A stretch of DNA of 64,000 nucleotides from Acinetobacter bouvetii DSM 14964 = CIP 107468 (lineage in GTDB: Bacteria > Pseudomonadota > Gammaproteobacteria > Pseudomonadales > Moraxellaceae). This document shows positions 9,453 to 17,345 of the stretch, in pieces (the stretch's first letter is position 1; every line of letters starts with the position of its first letter). The position numbers were made by a program, and so were the translations under genes. The stretch covers positions 62,001 to 126,000 of the forward strand of contig NZ_KB849729.1 in assembly GCF_000368865.1 (NCBI RefSeq), in the 5' to 3' direction. The notes beneath the pieces are model-generated. The model worked only from the letters and a program-made list of their open reading frames with translations. It made no database searches and was not told where the DNA came from.

Positions 9453-10258
9453 AATTAAATCGGATTAAGCAAAAAGCCAATTATGCATGGCGCGTTGGGG
9501 CGACAGGGTTTAGCTTTGCCAGCTTTGGTTTAGGTGGCGTGGCGATTGGTGGTTTGATTGCACCACTGGTCAAGCTGAGTTCAGCAGACCTTGAGCTTCG
9601 AAAGCAGCGCACTCAGAAGGTGATTAAGCACAGTTTTAAAGGTTTCACCGAAATGATGGTGAAACTGGGCATCATGACTTATACAGTTGAAGGCTTAGAC
9701 AAACTACAGCACAGCCAGCAGGAGTTGGTGATTGCCAATCATCCGACACTGATTGACGTGGTGGTTTTAATTGGTTTAATGGAACAAGCAAACTGCGTGG
9801 TTAAGCAGGCGCTGTGGTCGAATCCATTTACCAAAGGTCCTGTGCAAAGTGCGGGTTATATTTTAAATGCAGGTTCCGAACAATTTATTCAGGACTGCGT
9901 ACAAAAATTACAGCAAGATCATGCGGCGTCCTTATTGATCTTTCCTGAAGGGACGCGAACAGCAAAAGGTGAGCAGCTAAACGACTTTCAGCGTGGTGCG
10001 GCCAATATTGCCCTGCGTGCCGGTGTGCCGATTCGCCCTGTACTGATTAGCTGCACGCCATCGACCCTGACCAAAAATGAAAAGTGGTATCACATTCCAG
10101 AACAGCCTTTTCATATCCATGTGAAAGTGTTGGATGCGATCCGAGTGGAAGACGTATTGGATGATGTAACGGTCAATCCCAAAAATGTGCGTCAATTAAA
10201 TCAACAATTACAGTGGTTTTTTAACCAAGAGTTATCCCTAAATGAGCAATCTTGCTGA
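9446..10258 (+). CDS. 1-acyl-glycerol-3-phosphate acyltransferase-like protein of the APE cluster
   Basis: PlsC-type acyltransferase, 270 residues, corresponding to ApeD. The catalytic HX4D is at His99-Asp104 (NHPTLID) and the acceptor-binding FPEGTRT lies near 165. A hydrophobic stretch at about 20-42 probably tethers it to the inner membrane. In APE pathways such enzymes are thought to help attach the polyene to its lipid anchor. A GTG nine bases upstream is in frame, but the ATG at 9446 overlaps the upstream stop as ATGCTGA, which favours it. The gene overlaps the following ACP gene by 17 bp. Confidence 0.85.
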   Translation: MLKLNRIKQKANYAWRVGATGFSFASFGLGGVAIGGLIAPLVKLSSADLELRKQRTQKVIKHSFKGFTEMMVKLGIMTYTVEGLDKLQHSQQELVIANHPTLIDVVVLIGLMEQANCVVKQALWSNPFTKGPVQSAGYILNAGSEQFIQDCVQKLQQDHAASLLIFPEGTRTAKGEQLNDFQRGAANIALRAGVPIRPVLISCTPSTLTKNEKWYHIPEQPFHIHVKVLDAIRVEDVLDDVTVNPKNVRQLNQQLQWFFNQELSLNEQSC

Positions 10259-10502
10259 TGAATTAAAGCAAATGATTATTGATGTCCTCGCCCTTGAAGA
10301 CATCCGTATTGAAGATATTGATACAGACGCGCCTTTGTTTGGTGATGGTCTGGGTTTGGACTCGATTGATGCTTTAGAATTGGGTTTGGCATTGAAAAAG
10401 CGTTATGGCATTCATCTAAATGCAGAGTCTGCAGAAACCAAAGAACATTTTAAATCAATTCAAAGCTTAGTGGCTTTGGTTGAAGCACAGAAAACAGCAT
10501 AA
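10242..10502 (+). CDS. Acyl carrier protein 1 of the APE cluster
   Basis: Small acidic carrier protein of 86 residues (ApeE-like). The phosphopantetheine attachment serine is Ser41 in GLDSIDALEL. It would carry the growing polyene or its starter as a thioester, and it must be activated by a 4'-phosphopantetheinyl transferase such as the one at 25559-26218. Its start lies within the end of the acyltransferase gene, and the second ACP follows after 9 bp. Confidence 0.92.
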   Translation: MSNLADELKQMIIDVLALEDIRIEDIDTDAPLFGDGLGLDSIDALELGLALKKRYGIHLNAESAETKEHFKSIQSLVALVEAQKTA

Positions 10503-10511
10503 GAGGTTGCT

Positions 10512-10760
10512 ATGCTTGCACAAGAAACCGTGTTAGAAAAATTACGTGAGTGGATGGAAGAGCTGTTTGAAATTGCGCCTGAAGATGTGCAGTTAGAATC
10601 AAACCTAGCTTCAGACCTCGATGTCGACAGTATTGATGCCATTGATTTGGTCGTAAAAATTAAAGAGCTGACAGGCAAACAAGTTAATCCTGAAGACTTT
10701 AAAAATGTGCGTACCGTGCAAGATGTGGTGGTCGTGATTCAGAATATGTCGGCTGCATGA
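10512..10760 (+). CDS. Acyl carrier protein 2 of the APE cluster
   Basis: Second carrier protein, 82 residues (ApeF-like), with the attachment serine Ser40 in DVDSIDAIDL. Two non-identical ACPs in tandem are typical of aryl polyene clusters. One may serve the starter or elongation steps, but the sequence does not show which. It overlaps the next gene by 4 bp (ATGA) and has a GAGG-type ribosome-binding site. Confidence 0.92.
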   Translation: MLAQETVLEKLREWMEELFEIAPEDVQLESNLASDLDVDSIDAIDLVVKIKELTGKQVNPEDFKNVRTVQDVVVVIQNMSAA

Positions 10761-11311
10761 ACAACATTTTAAAAGGGATAGCAGGGGTCGGATTGATCCT
10801 CTATCCTTTTTTTGTGGCTTATGCTTTAGCGCATGGACAGTATGTCTGGGTCAGTGCGGTATTGATTGCGCTGGGCATCTTGCGCTTATTGAGTAAGGGT
10901 AATGCCTTGCTGTGGCCCTTGACGGGTTTTGCCATTTTATGCGGCGGGCTGAGTTTGATTTTAAAAGATCATGCGTGGCTTAAACTCTATCCTGTCTTTA
11001 TGAGTCTCGGGGCGCTGTTTATTTTTGCCAGCACCTTGATTCGACCGCCTTCAATGATTGAACGTTTTGCACGTTTGGCAGAGCCTAATTTGCCCGAAGA
11101 AGGGGTAGGATGGACCCGTCAAGTGACCAAAGTTTGGTGTGGTTTTTTTTGCATCAATGCGGTCATTGCCCTGATCACTGTTTTCTTTGCACCGATGAAG
11201 ATTTGGGTGCTGTATAACGGCTTGATCTCTTATGTCTTGATGGGTGGGTTGTTACTGGGAGAGTTTGTGTTACGCAAACGTCAACAACGGTTGCATCAGG
11301 CACAGAAATAA
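10757..11311 (+). CDS. Multi-pass membrane protein of the APE cluster (COG4648-like)
   Basis: An inner-membrane protein of 184 residues with about five or six hydrophobic segments (for example ILKGIAGVGLILYPFFVAYA near the N terminus and YVLMGGLLLGEFVL near the C terminus). It ends in the basic tail RKRQQRLHQ. Position and topology match the ApeG/COG4648 protein found after the ACP pair in aryl polyene clusters; no catalytic function is established. The start overlaps the ACP2 stop as ATGA. A 77-bp gap follows, the largest in the operon, with no clear terminator. Confidence 0.75.
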   Translation: MNNILKGIAGVGLILYPFFVAYALAHGQYVWVSAVLIALGILRLLSKGNALLWPLTGFAILCGGLSLILKDHAWLKLYPVFMSLGALFIFASTLIRPPSMIERFARLAEPNLPEEGVGWTRQVTKVWCGFFCINAVIALITVFFAPMKIWVLYNGLISYVLMGGLLLGEFVLRKRQQRLHQAQK

Positions 11312-11388
11312 CAGCATTTCCGTCAGGGCAGCTGAAACAGTGGCCTCGAACTATAGCGATTAGAAATACGGTTTTAAAAACAAATTTT

Positions 11389-13050
11389 ATGTCTTGTCAT
11401 TTTCAACACCATCTCCATTCATCGCGTCCCTTGTGTATTCAGGCGGACTCAAGTTTCGTTTCCTTTCACACTTTTTGGTTGGATGTGGCTGAACAGGCTG
11501 CGCAAATTCAGCCGTTGGAACAGCCTGTATGGGCGCTTTGGCAAGAAGACAGTTACGAGTTTTTAGTGTTGTTGTTTGCGGCCTTGCAAGCAGGCAAGCA
11601 AGTGCTGTTGCCGCCGCATCGGATCAGCGACTTAGAAAAAGAATTGGCTGAACAGCAGATTTATTTTTTAAAACGTTTGCCGTCGACAGCAGCGCCAACC
11701 TTCGAGCTTCAATTTGATGCTGCCTTTTTCAATCAGGCGCAGCTGTATTTTTATACTTCGGGCTCAACTGGGCAGCCGAAAAAGATTCCGCGCACCTTGC
11801 AACAGTTGTTCAATGAAGTCTGCGGTTTAGAGGCCAGTTTTGACTTGCCTGAGCAGGCGGTCGCGATTGCTACGGTGAGCCATCAACATATTTATGGTTT
11901 GTTGTTTAAGTTGTTGTGGCCCTTAGCCAGTGGGCGCAGTTTCTATCAAAAACAACTGGCTTTCCCTGAAGATGTGGTCGATCTTCAAAAGAAAATTGCC
12001 CATGTGCAGCTGCCCAATTATCTGATTTCCAGCCCCGCTTTGTTGAAGCGCTGGACTACAGATGTGGTATTGCAAGACTGCCATAGGGTCTATTCCTCTG
12101 GCGGGAAGTTGGATGCAGGTGTGCGGCCTTTGCTGAACCGTCCGATTACTGAAGTGTTTGGCAGTTCTGAAACAGGCGGGATCGCCCACCGTCAGGCAGA
12201 TGATGCGCTATGGACTCCCTTTGCCAATGTCGCAATTCAGTGCGTCGAGCAGCAAGAGTTAGCCGTTAAAACCAACCATGCCTTTAGCGCGGATTGGATT
12301 TTAACCGGGGATAAAGTGCAGGTCGTGGATGCACAGAATCCCAAAAGTTCGTTTCAGTTATTGGGGCGTTTGGATCGCATTGTCAAACTCGAAGAAAAGC
12401 GTTTAAGTCTCGATGCAATAGAAGTGAAACTCGCTGAGTTGGTCGAAATACAGCAGTGCCATGTCCTAATTCATGAAAAAGAACAGCGTCAGATTTTGGC
12501 AGTGGTGGCAGTGTTGACCGGAGATGCTCGGGCACTGCTCATTGAAAAGGGCAAAGCCGCATTTACTGCACAACTGAAAAAACAATTACAACAAAAACTG
12601 GAAAGCATTGCGATTCCGCGGCAGTGGCGGTTCTTAACGCAAATGCCACAAAATGCACAATCGAAGCTGAATAAACAGTATTTAAAATCACTCTTTCAGC
12701 CGATGACCTTGCCTGTGGTGTTGACTCAGCAGTCTCAGGATACACAGATTAGTTATGCTTTAGAATTTATTCCTGAGCTGGAGTGCTTTAAAGGACATTT
12801 TCCGAACTTCCCGATTTATCCGGGTGTAGGACAAATAGGATTTATTCAGCATTTTGCCAAACAAAACTGGGCGGATTTACTGTGGTGTAACGGTTTTGAA
12901 CAGTTAAAATTTCAGGGACTGATTCAACCCTATCAAACGGTGGAACTGGTGCTCAGCCGAAAAGCAAATAAGGTCAGTTTTGAGCTGAAAAATCATGACA
13001 AAATATTGGCATCCGGACGTTTGCTGTTTGTTGTCCCGTCAGACGTTTAA
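11389..13050 (+). CDS. Fusion of AMP-dependent acyl/aryl-CoA-type synthetase and 3-hydroxyacyl-ACP dehydratase (APE cluster)
   Basis: 553 residues joining two APE functions. Residues 1 to about 430 form an adenylating enzyme (ApeH/AasC-like) with the P-loop FYTSGSTGQPKK at 121-132, the EVFGSSETGG motif near 255 and LTGDKVQ. This part should activate the aryl starter acid. Residues from about 440 form a hotdog dehydratase of the FabZ/ApeI type, with GHFPNFPIYPG placing the catalytic His near 470; it would make double bonds during elongation. The fusion keeps activation and dehydration on one chain. No good Shine-Dalgarno is visible before the ATG, unusual in this operon, so the true start may differ. 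Confidence 0.87.
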   Translation: MSCHFQHHLHSSRPLCIQADSSFVSFHTFWLDVAEQAAQIQPLEQPVWALWQEDSYEFLVLLFAALQAGKQVLLPPHRISDLEKELAEQQIYFLKRLPSTAAPTFELQFDAAFFNQAQLYFYTSGSTGQPKKIPRTLQQLFNEVCGLEASFDLPEQAVAIATVSHQHIYGLLFKLLWPLASGRSFYQKQLAFPEDVVDLQKKIAHVQLPNYLISSPALLKRWTTDVVLQDCHRVYSSGGKLDAGVRPLLNRPITEVFGSSETGGIAHRQADDALWTPFANVAIQCVEQQELAVKTNHAFSADWILTGDKVQVVDAQNPKSSFQLLGRLDRIVKLEEKRLSLDAIEVKLAELVEIQQCHVLIHEKEQRQILAVVAVLTGDARALLIEKGKAAFTAQLKKQLQQKLESIAIPRQWRFLTQMPQNAQSKLNKQYLKSLFQPMTLPVVLTQQSQDTQISYALEFIPELECFKGHFPNFPIYPGVGQIGFIQHFAKQNWADLLWCNGFEQLKFQGLIQPYQTVELVLSRKANKVSFELKNHDKILASGRLLFVVPSDV

Positions 13051-13064
13051 GCCGAGAGACTAAA

Positions 13065-13799
13065 ATGAAACACTGCTTTGTGATTCCTGTGTATAACCAT
13101 CCGCATTATTTGGCTGCGTTATTGTCACATTTAAGCTCTTTTGAGTTACCGATTATTATGGTGAATGATGGCAGTGATACTGCTTGTACGGCAGTGTTAC
13201 ATCAGCTCGCGCATGACTACCCTAGGGTCGATTTGGTTGAACATAGCCACAATCAAGGTAAGGGGCAGGCGGTGATTACGGGGCTCAAGCATGCCCTTCA
13301 ATGTGGTTATAGTCATGCCTTGCAACTGGATGCCGATGGACAACATGACTGGCAGGATGTACAGCGCTTTTTAGACACATCTATCCAGCATCCCGAAGCC
13401 ATGATTATTGGTCAGCCGATCTTTGATGCGACTGTTCCGAAAAAACGTCTCTATGGCCGTTATGCAACGCATATTTGGGTATGGATTAACAGTCTGTCTT
13501 TTGACATTAAAGACAGCATGTGTGGCTTCCGCGTTTATCCTTTGACGCAGACGGTAAACATTTTAAATACAGCCAAGTTTCAACCGCGGATGGGCTTTGA
13601 CTCGGAAATTTTGGTGCGTTTGAAATGGAACAATGTACCGTTTATCAATTTGCCCACGCATGTGATTTACCCTGAAGGCGGCATTTCACATTTCGATGTT
13701 TGGCGTGACAATTTAGGTATGGCGCGCGCGCATAGTCGATTATTCGGCGGGATGATATTACGTTTTCCCAAACTGATTTATCAGAAAGTCAAAGGCTAA
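13065..13799 (+). CDS. Family 2 glycosyltransferase of the APE cluster
   Basis: GT-A fold family 2 glycosyltransferase, 244 residues, beginning FVIPVYNHPHYLAALLSHL. The nucleotide-sugar motifs are IMVNDGSD and the DXD-type LDADGQHD. SMCGFRVYP and the acidic stretch near the C terminus fit processive-type GT2 enzymes. In other APE clusters a glycosyltransferase and an acyltransferase occur as one fused ApeJ protein. Here they are two genes separated by 15 bp. The likely job is to build the lipid or sugar anchor of the polyene; the substrate is unknown. Confidence 0.85.
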   Translation: MKHCFVIPVYNHPHYLAALLSHLSSFELPIIMVNDGSDTACTAVLHQLAHDYPRVDLVEHSHNQGKGQAVITGLKHALQCGYSHALQLDADGQHDWQDVQRFLDTSIQHPEAMIIGQPIFDATVPKKRLYGRYATHIWVWINSLSFDIKDSMCGFRVYPLTQTVNILNTAKFQPRMGFDSEILVRLKWNNVPFINLPTHVIYPEGGISHFDVWRDNLGMARAHSRLFGGMILRFPKLIYQKVKG

Positions 13800-13814
13800 G
13801 GCGGTCAGAAGCAT

Positions 13815-14729
13815 ATGCAGAAATGGAGCGCCGTGAAAGAGCGGGGCGGGATGTTACCGCTGATGCTGATGCTGGGTTTCTACCGTTTAGGTGGGCGCTG
13901 GCTGTGCCGAGTCATCTTGTACTTTGTGATTTTATGGTACTGGCTCTTTTCCAATACCGCACGTCAGGCTTCGCTATTGTACTTAAAAAAATTGCATCAT
14001 TTTGCAGGTGCGCAGTCGCCGTTTCAGGCTGAGCCGCAGCTGTGGAACAGCTATACGCATTTGATGCAATTTGGCGAATGTGTTTTAGATAAAATTGAGG
14101 GCTGGCTCGGGCATATTCCTGAGCAGAACCTAAAGCTGCATGGTCATGCGCACTTTCGTTCGCACTATCAAAAAGGTGCGGTGATTGTGGTGTCGCACTT
14201 TGGCAATATTGAATTACTCCGTGCAGTCAAGGCAGAGCATCCTCAGAAAATTAATGTGTTGGTCTATCAAAAACATGCTACCAAGTTCAATGCATTTTTA
14301 AAAAAGCTGAATGAACATGCCGATGTCAATTTGGTTTCGGTGGATGAGTTGGGAATTGAAACAGCACTGATTTTGCAGGATAAATTGGATCAGGGTGAAT
14401 GGGTGATTGTGGCGGCAGACCGCGTACCCGTGCAGTCGGATCGGGTACAATCAGTTGCTTTTTTAGGCGAGCAAGCGCTGTGGCCGCAGGGCGCATGGAT
14501 TTTGGCCAGTTTGTTGAAAGCTCCTGTGCTGGCAGTGTTTTGTTATCGAGTCGATAGACATTTTGAAGTGCATATTCATCAAGTCGCGGAGCAGTTAAAT
14601 TGGCCGCGTAAAGAGCGTTTACAGGCCATGCAGCAGACCACAAGACAGTATGTGCAACTGTTGGAACAGCATTGCATACGCGCGCCCTATCAATGGTTTA
14701 ATTTTTATAATTTTTGGAATAAAGGATAA
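13815..14729 (+). CDS. LpxL/HtrB-like lysophospholipid acyltransferase of the APE cluster
   Basis: Acyltransferase of the lipid A late-acyltransferase fold, 304 residues. An N-terminal membrane segment spans about 30-45. The catalytic motif HX4E is at His128-Glu133 (SHFGNIE), followed by VIVAADRVPVQS. It corresponds to the acyltransferase half of ApeJ and would transfer an acyl chain, perhaps the polyene itself, to a lipid acceptor at the inner membrane. It sits 15 bp after the glycosyltransferase and 5 bp before the ammonia-lyase. Confidence 0.85.
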   Translation: MQKWSAVKERGGMLPLMLMLGFYRLGGRWLCRVILYFVILWYWLFSNTARQASLLYLKKLHHFAGAQSPFQAEPQLWNSYTHLMQFGECVLDKIEGWLGHIPEQNLKLHGHAHFRSHYQKGAVIVVSHFGNIELLRAVKAEHPQKINVLVYQKHATKFNAFLKKLNEHADVNLVSVDELGIETALILQDKLDQGEWVIVAADRVPVQSDRVQSVAFLGEQALWPQGAWILASLLKAPVLAVFCYRVDRHFEVHIHQVAEQLNWPRKERLQAMQQTTRQYVQLLEQHCIRAPYQWFNFYNFWNKG

Positions 14730-14734
14730 GTCTT

Positions 14735-16267
14735 GTGTTAATTGTTGGGGAAACTCCGCTCAGTATTGAAGATGTTGTAGCTGTAGCGCGTAAAGAAAAA
14801 CAGGTGGCATTGCCTGCCTCTGCTGAATGGACAGCATTGATTCAACGCGGCGCAGATTTCCTCGATCAGCTGTTGCAAGATGAAGGCGTCATTTATGGTG
14901 TGACCACGGGTTATGGCGATTCGTGTTTGGTTGAAATTCCAGCCCACCAAGTGCATGAGCTGCCGCTGCATTTGTCGCGTTTTCATGGCTGTGGCATGGG
15001 GCAAAACTTAGACTTAATTACCGCACGTGCTGTCGTGGTGGTGCGTTTATGTTCTTTGGCACGCGGTTATTCGGGTGTCTCCCATGCCTTGTTGCAGCGT
15101 TTGGTCTGGATGCTGAATGAAGATGTGATTCCGGTGATTCCATCGGAGGGTTCGGTCGGTGCCAGTGGTGACTTGACCCCTTTGTCTTATATCGCTGGGG
15201 CATTGGTCGGTGAGCGCGATGTGTACTATCAAGGCCAGATCGTACCGATTGCACAAGTGTATGCCGAAAAAGGTTTGCAGCCTTTGGTGATGCGTCCTAA
15301 AGAAGGTTTAGCCCTGATGAATGGTACAGCAGTCATGACCGCGATTGCCTGCCTAAACTATAAAAAAGCAGAACAGATTTCTTTTGCCAGCACTTTGATT
15401 ACCGCACTAAATGTTTTGGCCTTAGAGGGGAATCCAAGCCATTTTGATGAAGTCCTGTTTGCGCAAAAACCACATCTGGGACAGCAACATATTGCAGCTC
15501 AGTTGCGTGACTGGTTAAACAGTGAAGTACAGACCGAACATCAAAGTTCGCGCCTGCAAGACCGTTATTCACTGCGCTGTGCACCGCATGTGATCGGGGT
15601 ATTTGAAGACTCTAAACTGTGGCTGCGTCAGTTTATTGAAAATGAGCTGAACTCAAGCAATGACAACCCCTTGATTGATCCAGTCAATCTGCGGGTATTG
15701 CATGGTGGACATTTCTATGGCGGACATATTGCTCAAGCCATGGATAGCCTGAAAATTATGATCGCGAATATTGCTGACTTGATGGATCGTCAGTTGGCGC
15801 AGTTGGTAGACTATAAAATGAACAATGGCTTGCCGCGTAATTTAACCGGTTCTAGTCCTGAGCGCTTGCCGCTGAATCATGGCTTTAAAGCGGTGCAAAT
15901 CGGGGTTTCGGCATGGACGGCAGAAGCCTTAAAACAGACGCTCGCTGCGTCAATTTTCTCACGCTCAACCGAATGTCATAATCAAGACAAAGTCAGCATG
16001 GGCACCATTGCTGCGCGTGATGCCAGTCGTGTCATTACTCTGACTGAACAAGTGGTTGCGGCACTAAGCTGTGCAGCAGTTCAGGCGGTCGAACTCAAAA
16101 GTGTAGATACAGAACTCAGCCCTGTTTTAACAGCATTTCAACACTGGGTGCTTCAGAGCTTCACCTATGTAGTGGAAGATCGTCCTTTGCAGCAAGAGCT
16201 TCAGGCGCTGGTTAATCGCTTTGAGCATTTAGAATTGTTAGACAGCATTGCTGTTCAATATTCATAG
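14735..16267 (+). CDS. Aromatic amino acid ammonia-lyase (HAL/TAL family) of the APE cluster
   Basis: A 510-residue member of the MIO-dependent histidine/tyrosine/phenylalanine ammonia-lyase family. The Ala-Ser-Gly triad that cyclises into the MIO electrophile is at 143-145 in GSVGASGDLTPLSY. The conserved YGVTTGYGD lies at 54-62, SSNDNPLID is near 308, and an Asn/Tyr-containing lid follows. The selectivity loop reads RFHGCG, with Phe83-His84 where classical HAL has Ser-His, so it is probably not housekeeping HutH. No hut genes are nearby. Inside an APE operon it most likely deaminates tyrosine or a related amino acid to an aryl-acrylic acid starter. It uses a GTG start behind AAAGGA. Confidence 0.88.
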   Translation: MLIVGETPLSIEDVVAVARKEKQVALPASAEWTALIQRGADFLDQLLQDEGVIYGVTTGYGDSCLVEIPAHQVHELPLHLSRFHGCGMGQNLDLITARAVVVVRLCSLARGYSGVSHALLQRLVWMLNEDVIPVIPSEGSVGASGDLTPLSYIAGALVGERDVYYQGQIVPIAQVYAEKGLQPLVMRPKEGLALMNGTAVMTAIACLNYKKAEQISFASTLITALNVLALEGNPSHFDEVLFAQKPHLGQQHIAAQLRDWLNSEVQTEHQSSRLQDRYSLRCAPHVIGVFEDSKLWLRQFIENELNSSNDNPLIDPVNLRVLHGGHFYGGHIAQAMDSLKIMIANIADLMDRQLAQLVDYKMNNGLPRNLTGSSPERLPLNHGFKAVQIGVSAWTAEALKQTLAASIFSRSTECHNQDKVSMGTIAARDASRVITLTEQVVAALSCAAVQAVELKSVDTELSPVLTAFQHWVLQSFTYVVEDRPLQQELQALVNRFEHLELLDSIAVQYS

Positions 16268-16276
16268 GAAATGAGC

Positions 16277-16696
16277 ATGCATGCTGATGTAATCATTGAA
16301 GTGCCTTTTCATGATGTCGACACCATGAATGTGGTGTGGCACGGGCATTATTTAAAATATTTTGAAATCGCACGTTGCAAACTGCTGGATCAATTTCACT
16401 ATAACTATAACCAAATGCGTGACTCGGGCTATGCATGGCCGGTGATTGAAAGTCATGTGCGCTATGTACAAGGCATTGAGTTTGAGCAAAAAATTCGCGT
16501 GCGCGCCGTTCTGAAAGAGTGGGAAAACCGTCTGAAAATTGAATATCTGATTTTCGATGCGGTTTCGGGCAGAAAGCTGACCAAGGGCTATACTTCACAA
16601 GTGGCGGTACACATTGAAAAACGTGAAATGTGCTTCCAGTCGCCACAGGTGTTGTTGGACTGTTTAAATGCATGGCCTGAGTTTAAGGCGGAGTAA
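16277..16696 (+). CDS. 4HBT-type acyl-CoA/ACP thioesterase of the APE cluster
   Basis: Hotdog thioesterase of about 139 residues (ApeK-like), with the 4-hydroxybenzoyl-CoA thioesterase signature FHDVDTMNVVWHGHYLKYFE in which the first Asp-Val-Asp region holds the catalytic acid. It may release or proofread the polyene from its carrier. An ATG at 16271 is also in frame, but AGGAA (16266-16270) abuts it and is correctly spaced for the ATG at 16277. It follows the ammonia-lyase directly. Confidence 0.83.
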   Translation: MHADVIIEVPFHDVDTMNVVWHGHYLKYFEIARCKLLDQFHYNYNQMRDSGYAWPVIESHVRYVQGIEFEQKIRVRAVLKEWENRLKIEYLIFDAVSGRKLTKGYTSQVAVHIEKREMCFQSPQVLLDCLNAWPEFKAE

Positions 16697-16703
16697 TGCA
16701 AGC

Positions 16704-17345
16704 ATGATTCGATACAAATTTTCTAAGCCGATTTTGGTTGCGTGTACAGCCAGCATGATGACTTTGCTTGCTCCCGCAGTGAATGCACAAAATACTGAAT
16801 TGAAGCAGGTGTTTGCTCAGCTTGGTGCAACGCCTGTGGTGCGTGCCCAATTTGAGCAACAGAAAAAACTGGCTTCTTTGAATAAAACCTATGTGTCCAA
16901 AGGCGCGGTGCTGTTCAGCAAAAACCAAGGCGTGCTGTGGCAGATTCAAAGTCCCGTCAAAGCTGATTTGGTGGTGACACCGCGTAAGTTGGTACAAAAG
17001 ACGCAGCGTACGTCCAGTCAAATTGAAGTTGATAAGACTCCCTATGGCTCTGTAGCGACGATGTTTTTACAGTTGATGTCGGGCAATGAAGCGGCACTCG
17101 CTAAAAACTTTAATGTGGTATCTGCCAACTACAGCCCGATGCAGTGGAATGTCAGCTTAACGCCGAAAAGCAATCTATTTAAAAAGCTTTTTGTCCAAGT
17201 CGATGCGCAAGGGCAGCGTTATGTGGATCGTATCACGATTTTGGAACAAGCCAATAACCGCACCATCATTCGTTTTAGCCAGCAAACGGCTCAACCTCAA
17301 ACTTTAACGGCTGCGGAAAATGCGCTTTTCCAATTGGCAAAATAA
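16704..17345 (+). CDS. LolA-like outer-membrane lipoprotein carrier protein of the APE cluster
   Basis: Periplasmic carrier of about 213 residues (ApeL-like). The chosen ATG gives a classical signal peptide: basic MIRYKFSK, hydrophobic core LVACTASMMTLLAP, cleavage after VNA. The mature part has LolA features such as SKGAVLFSKNQGVLWQIQSP. In APE systems a LolA-like protein is thought to shuttle the lipid-anchored polyene across the periplasm. An earlier in-frame ATG at 16668 would overlap the thioesterase and bury the signal peptide, so I reject it; GGAG at 16690-16693 serves the later start. The end overlaps the exporter start. Confidence 0.85.
   Translation: MIRYKFSKPILVACTASMMTLLAPAVNAQNTELKQVFAQLGATPVVRAQFEQQKKLASLNKTYVSKGAVLFSKNQGVLWQIQSPVKADLVVTPRKLVQKTQRTSSQIEVDKTPYGSVATMFLQLMSGNEAALAKNFNVVSANYSPMQWNVSLTPKSNLFKKLFVQVDAQGQRYVDRITILEQANNRTIIRFSQQTAQPQTLTAAENALFQLAK

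Noticed and set aside
14735..16267. Annotation as housekeeping histidine ammonia-lyase HutH.
   Set aside because: The selectivity loop is different from HutH, no hut genes are nearby, and the gene is embedded in the polyene operon.
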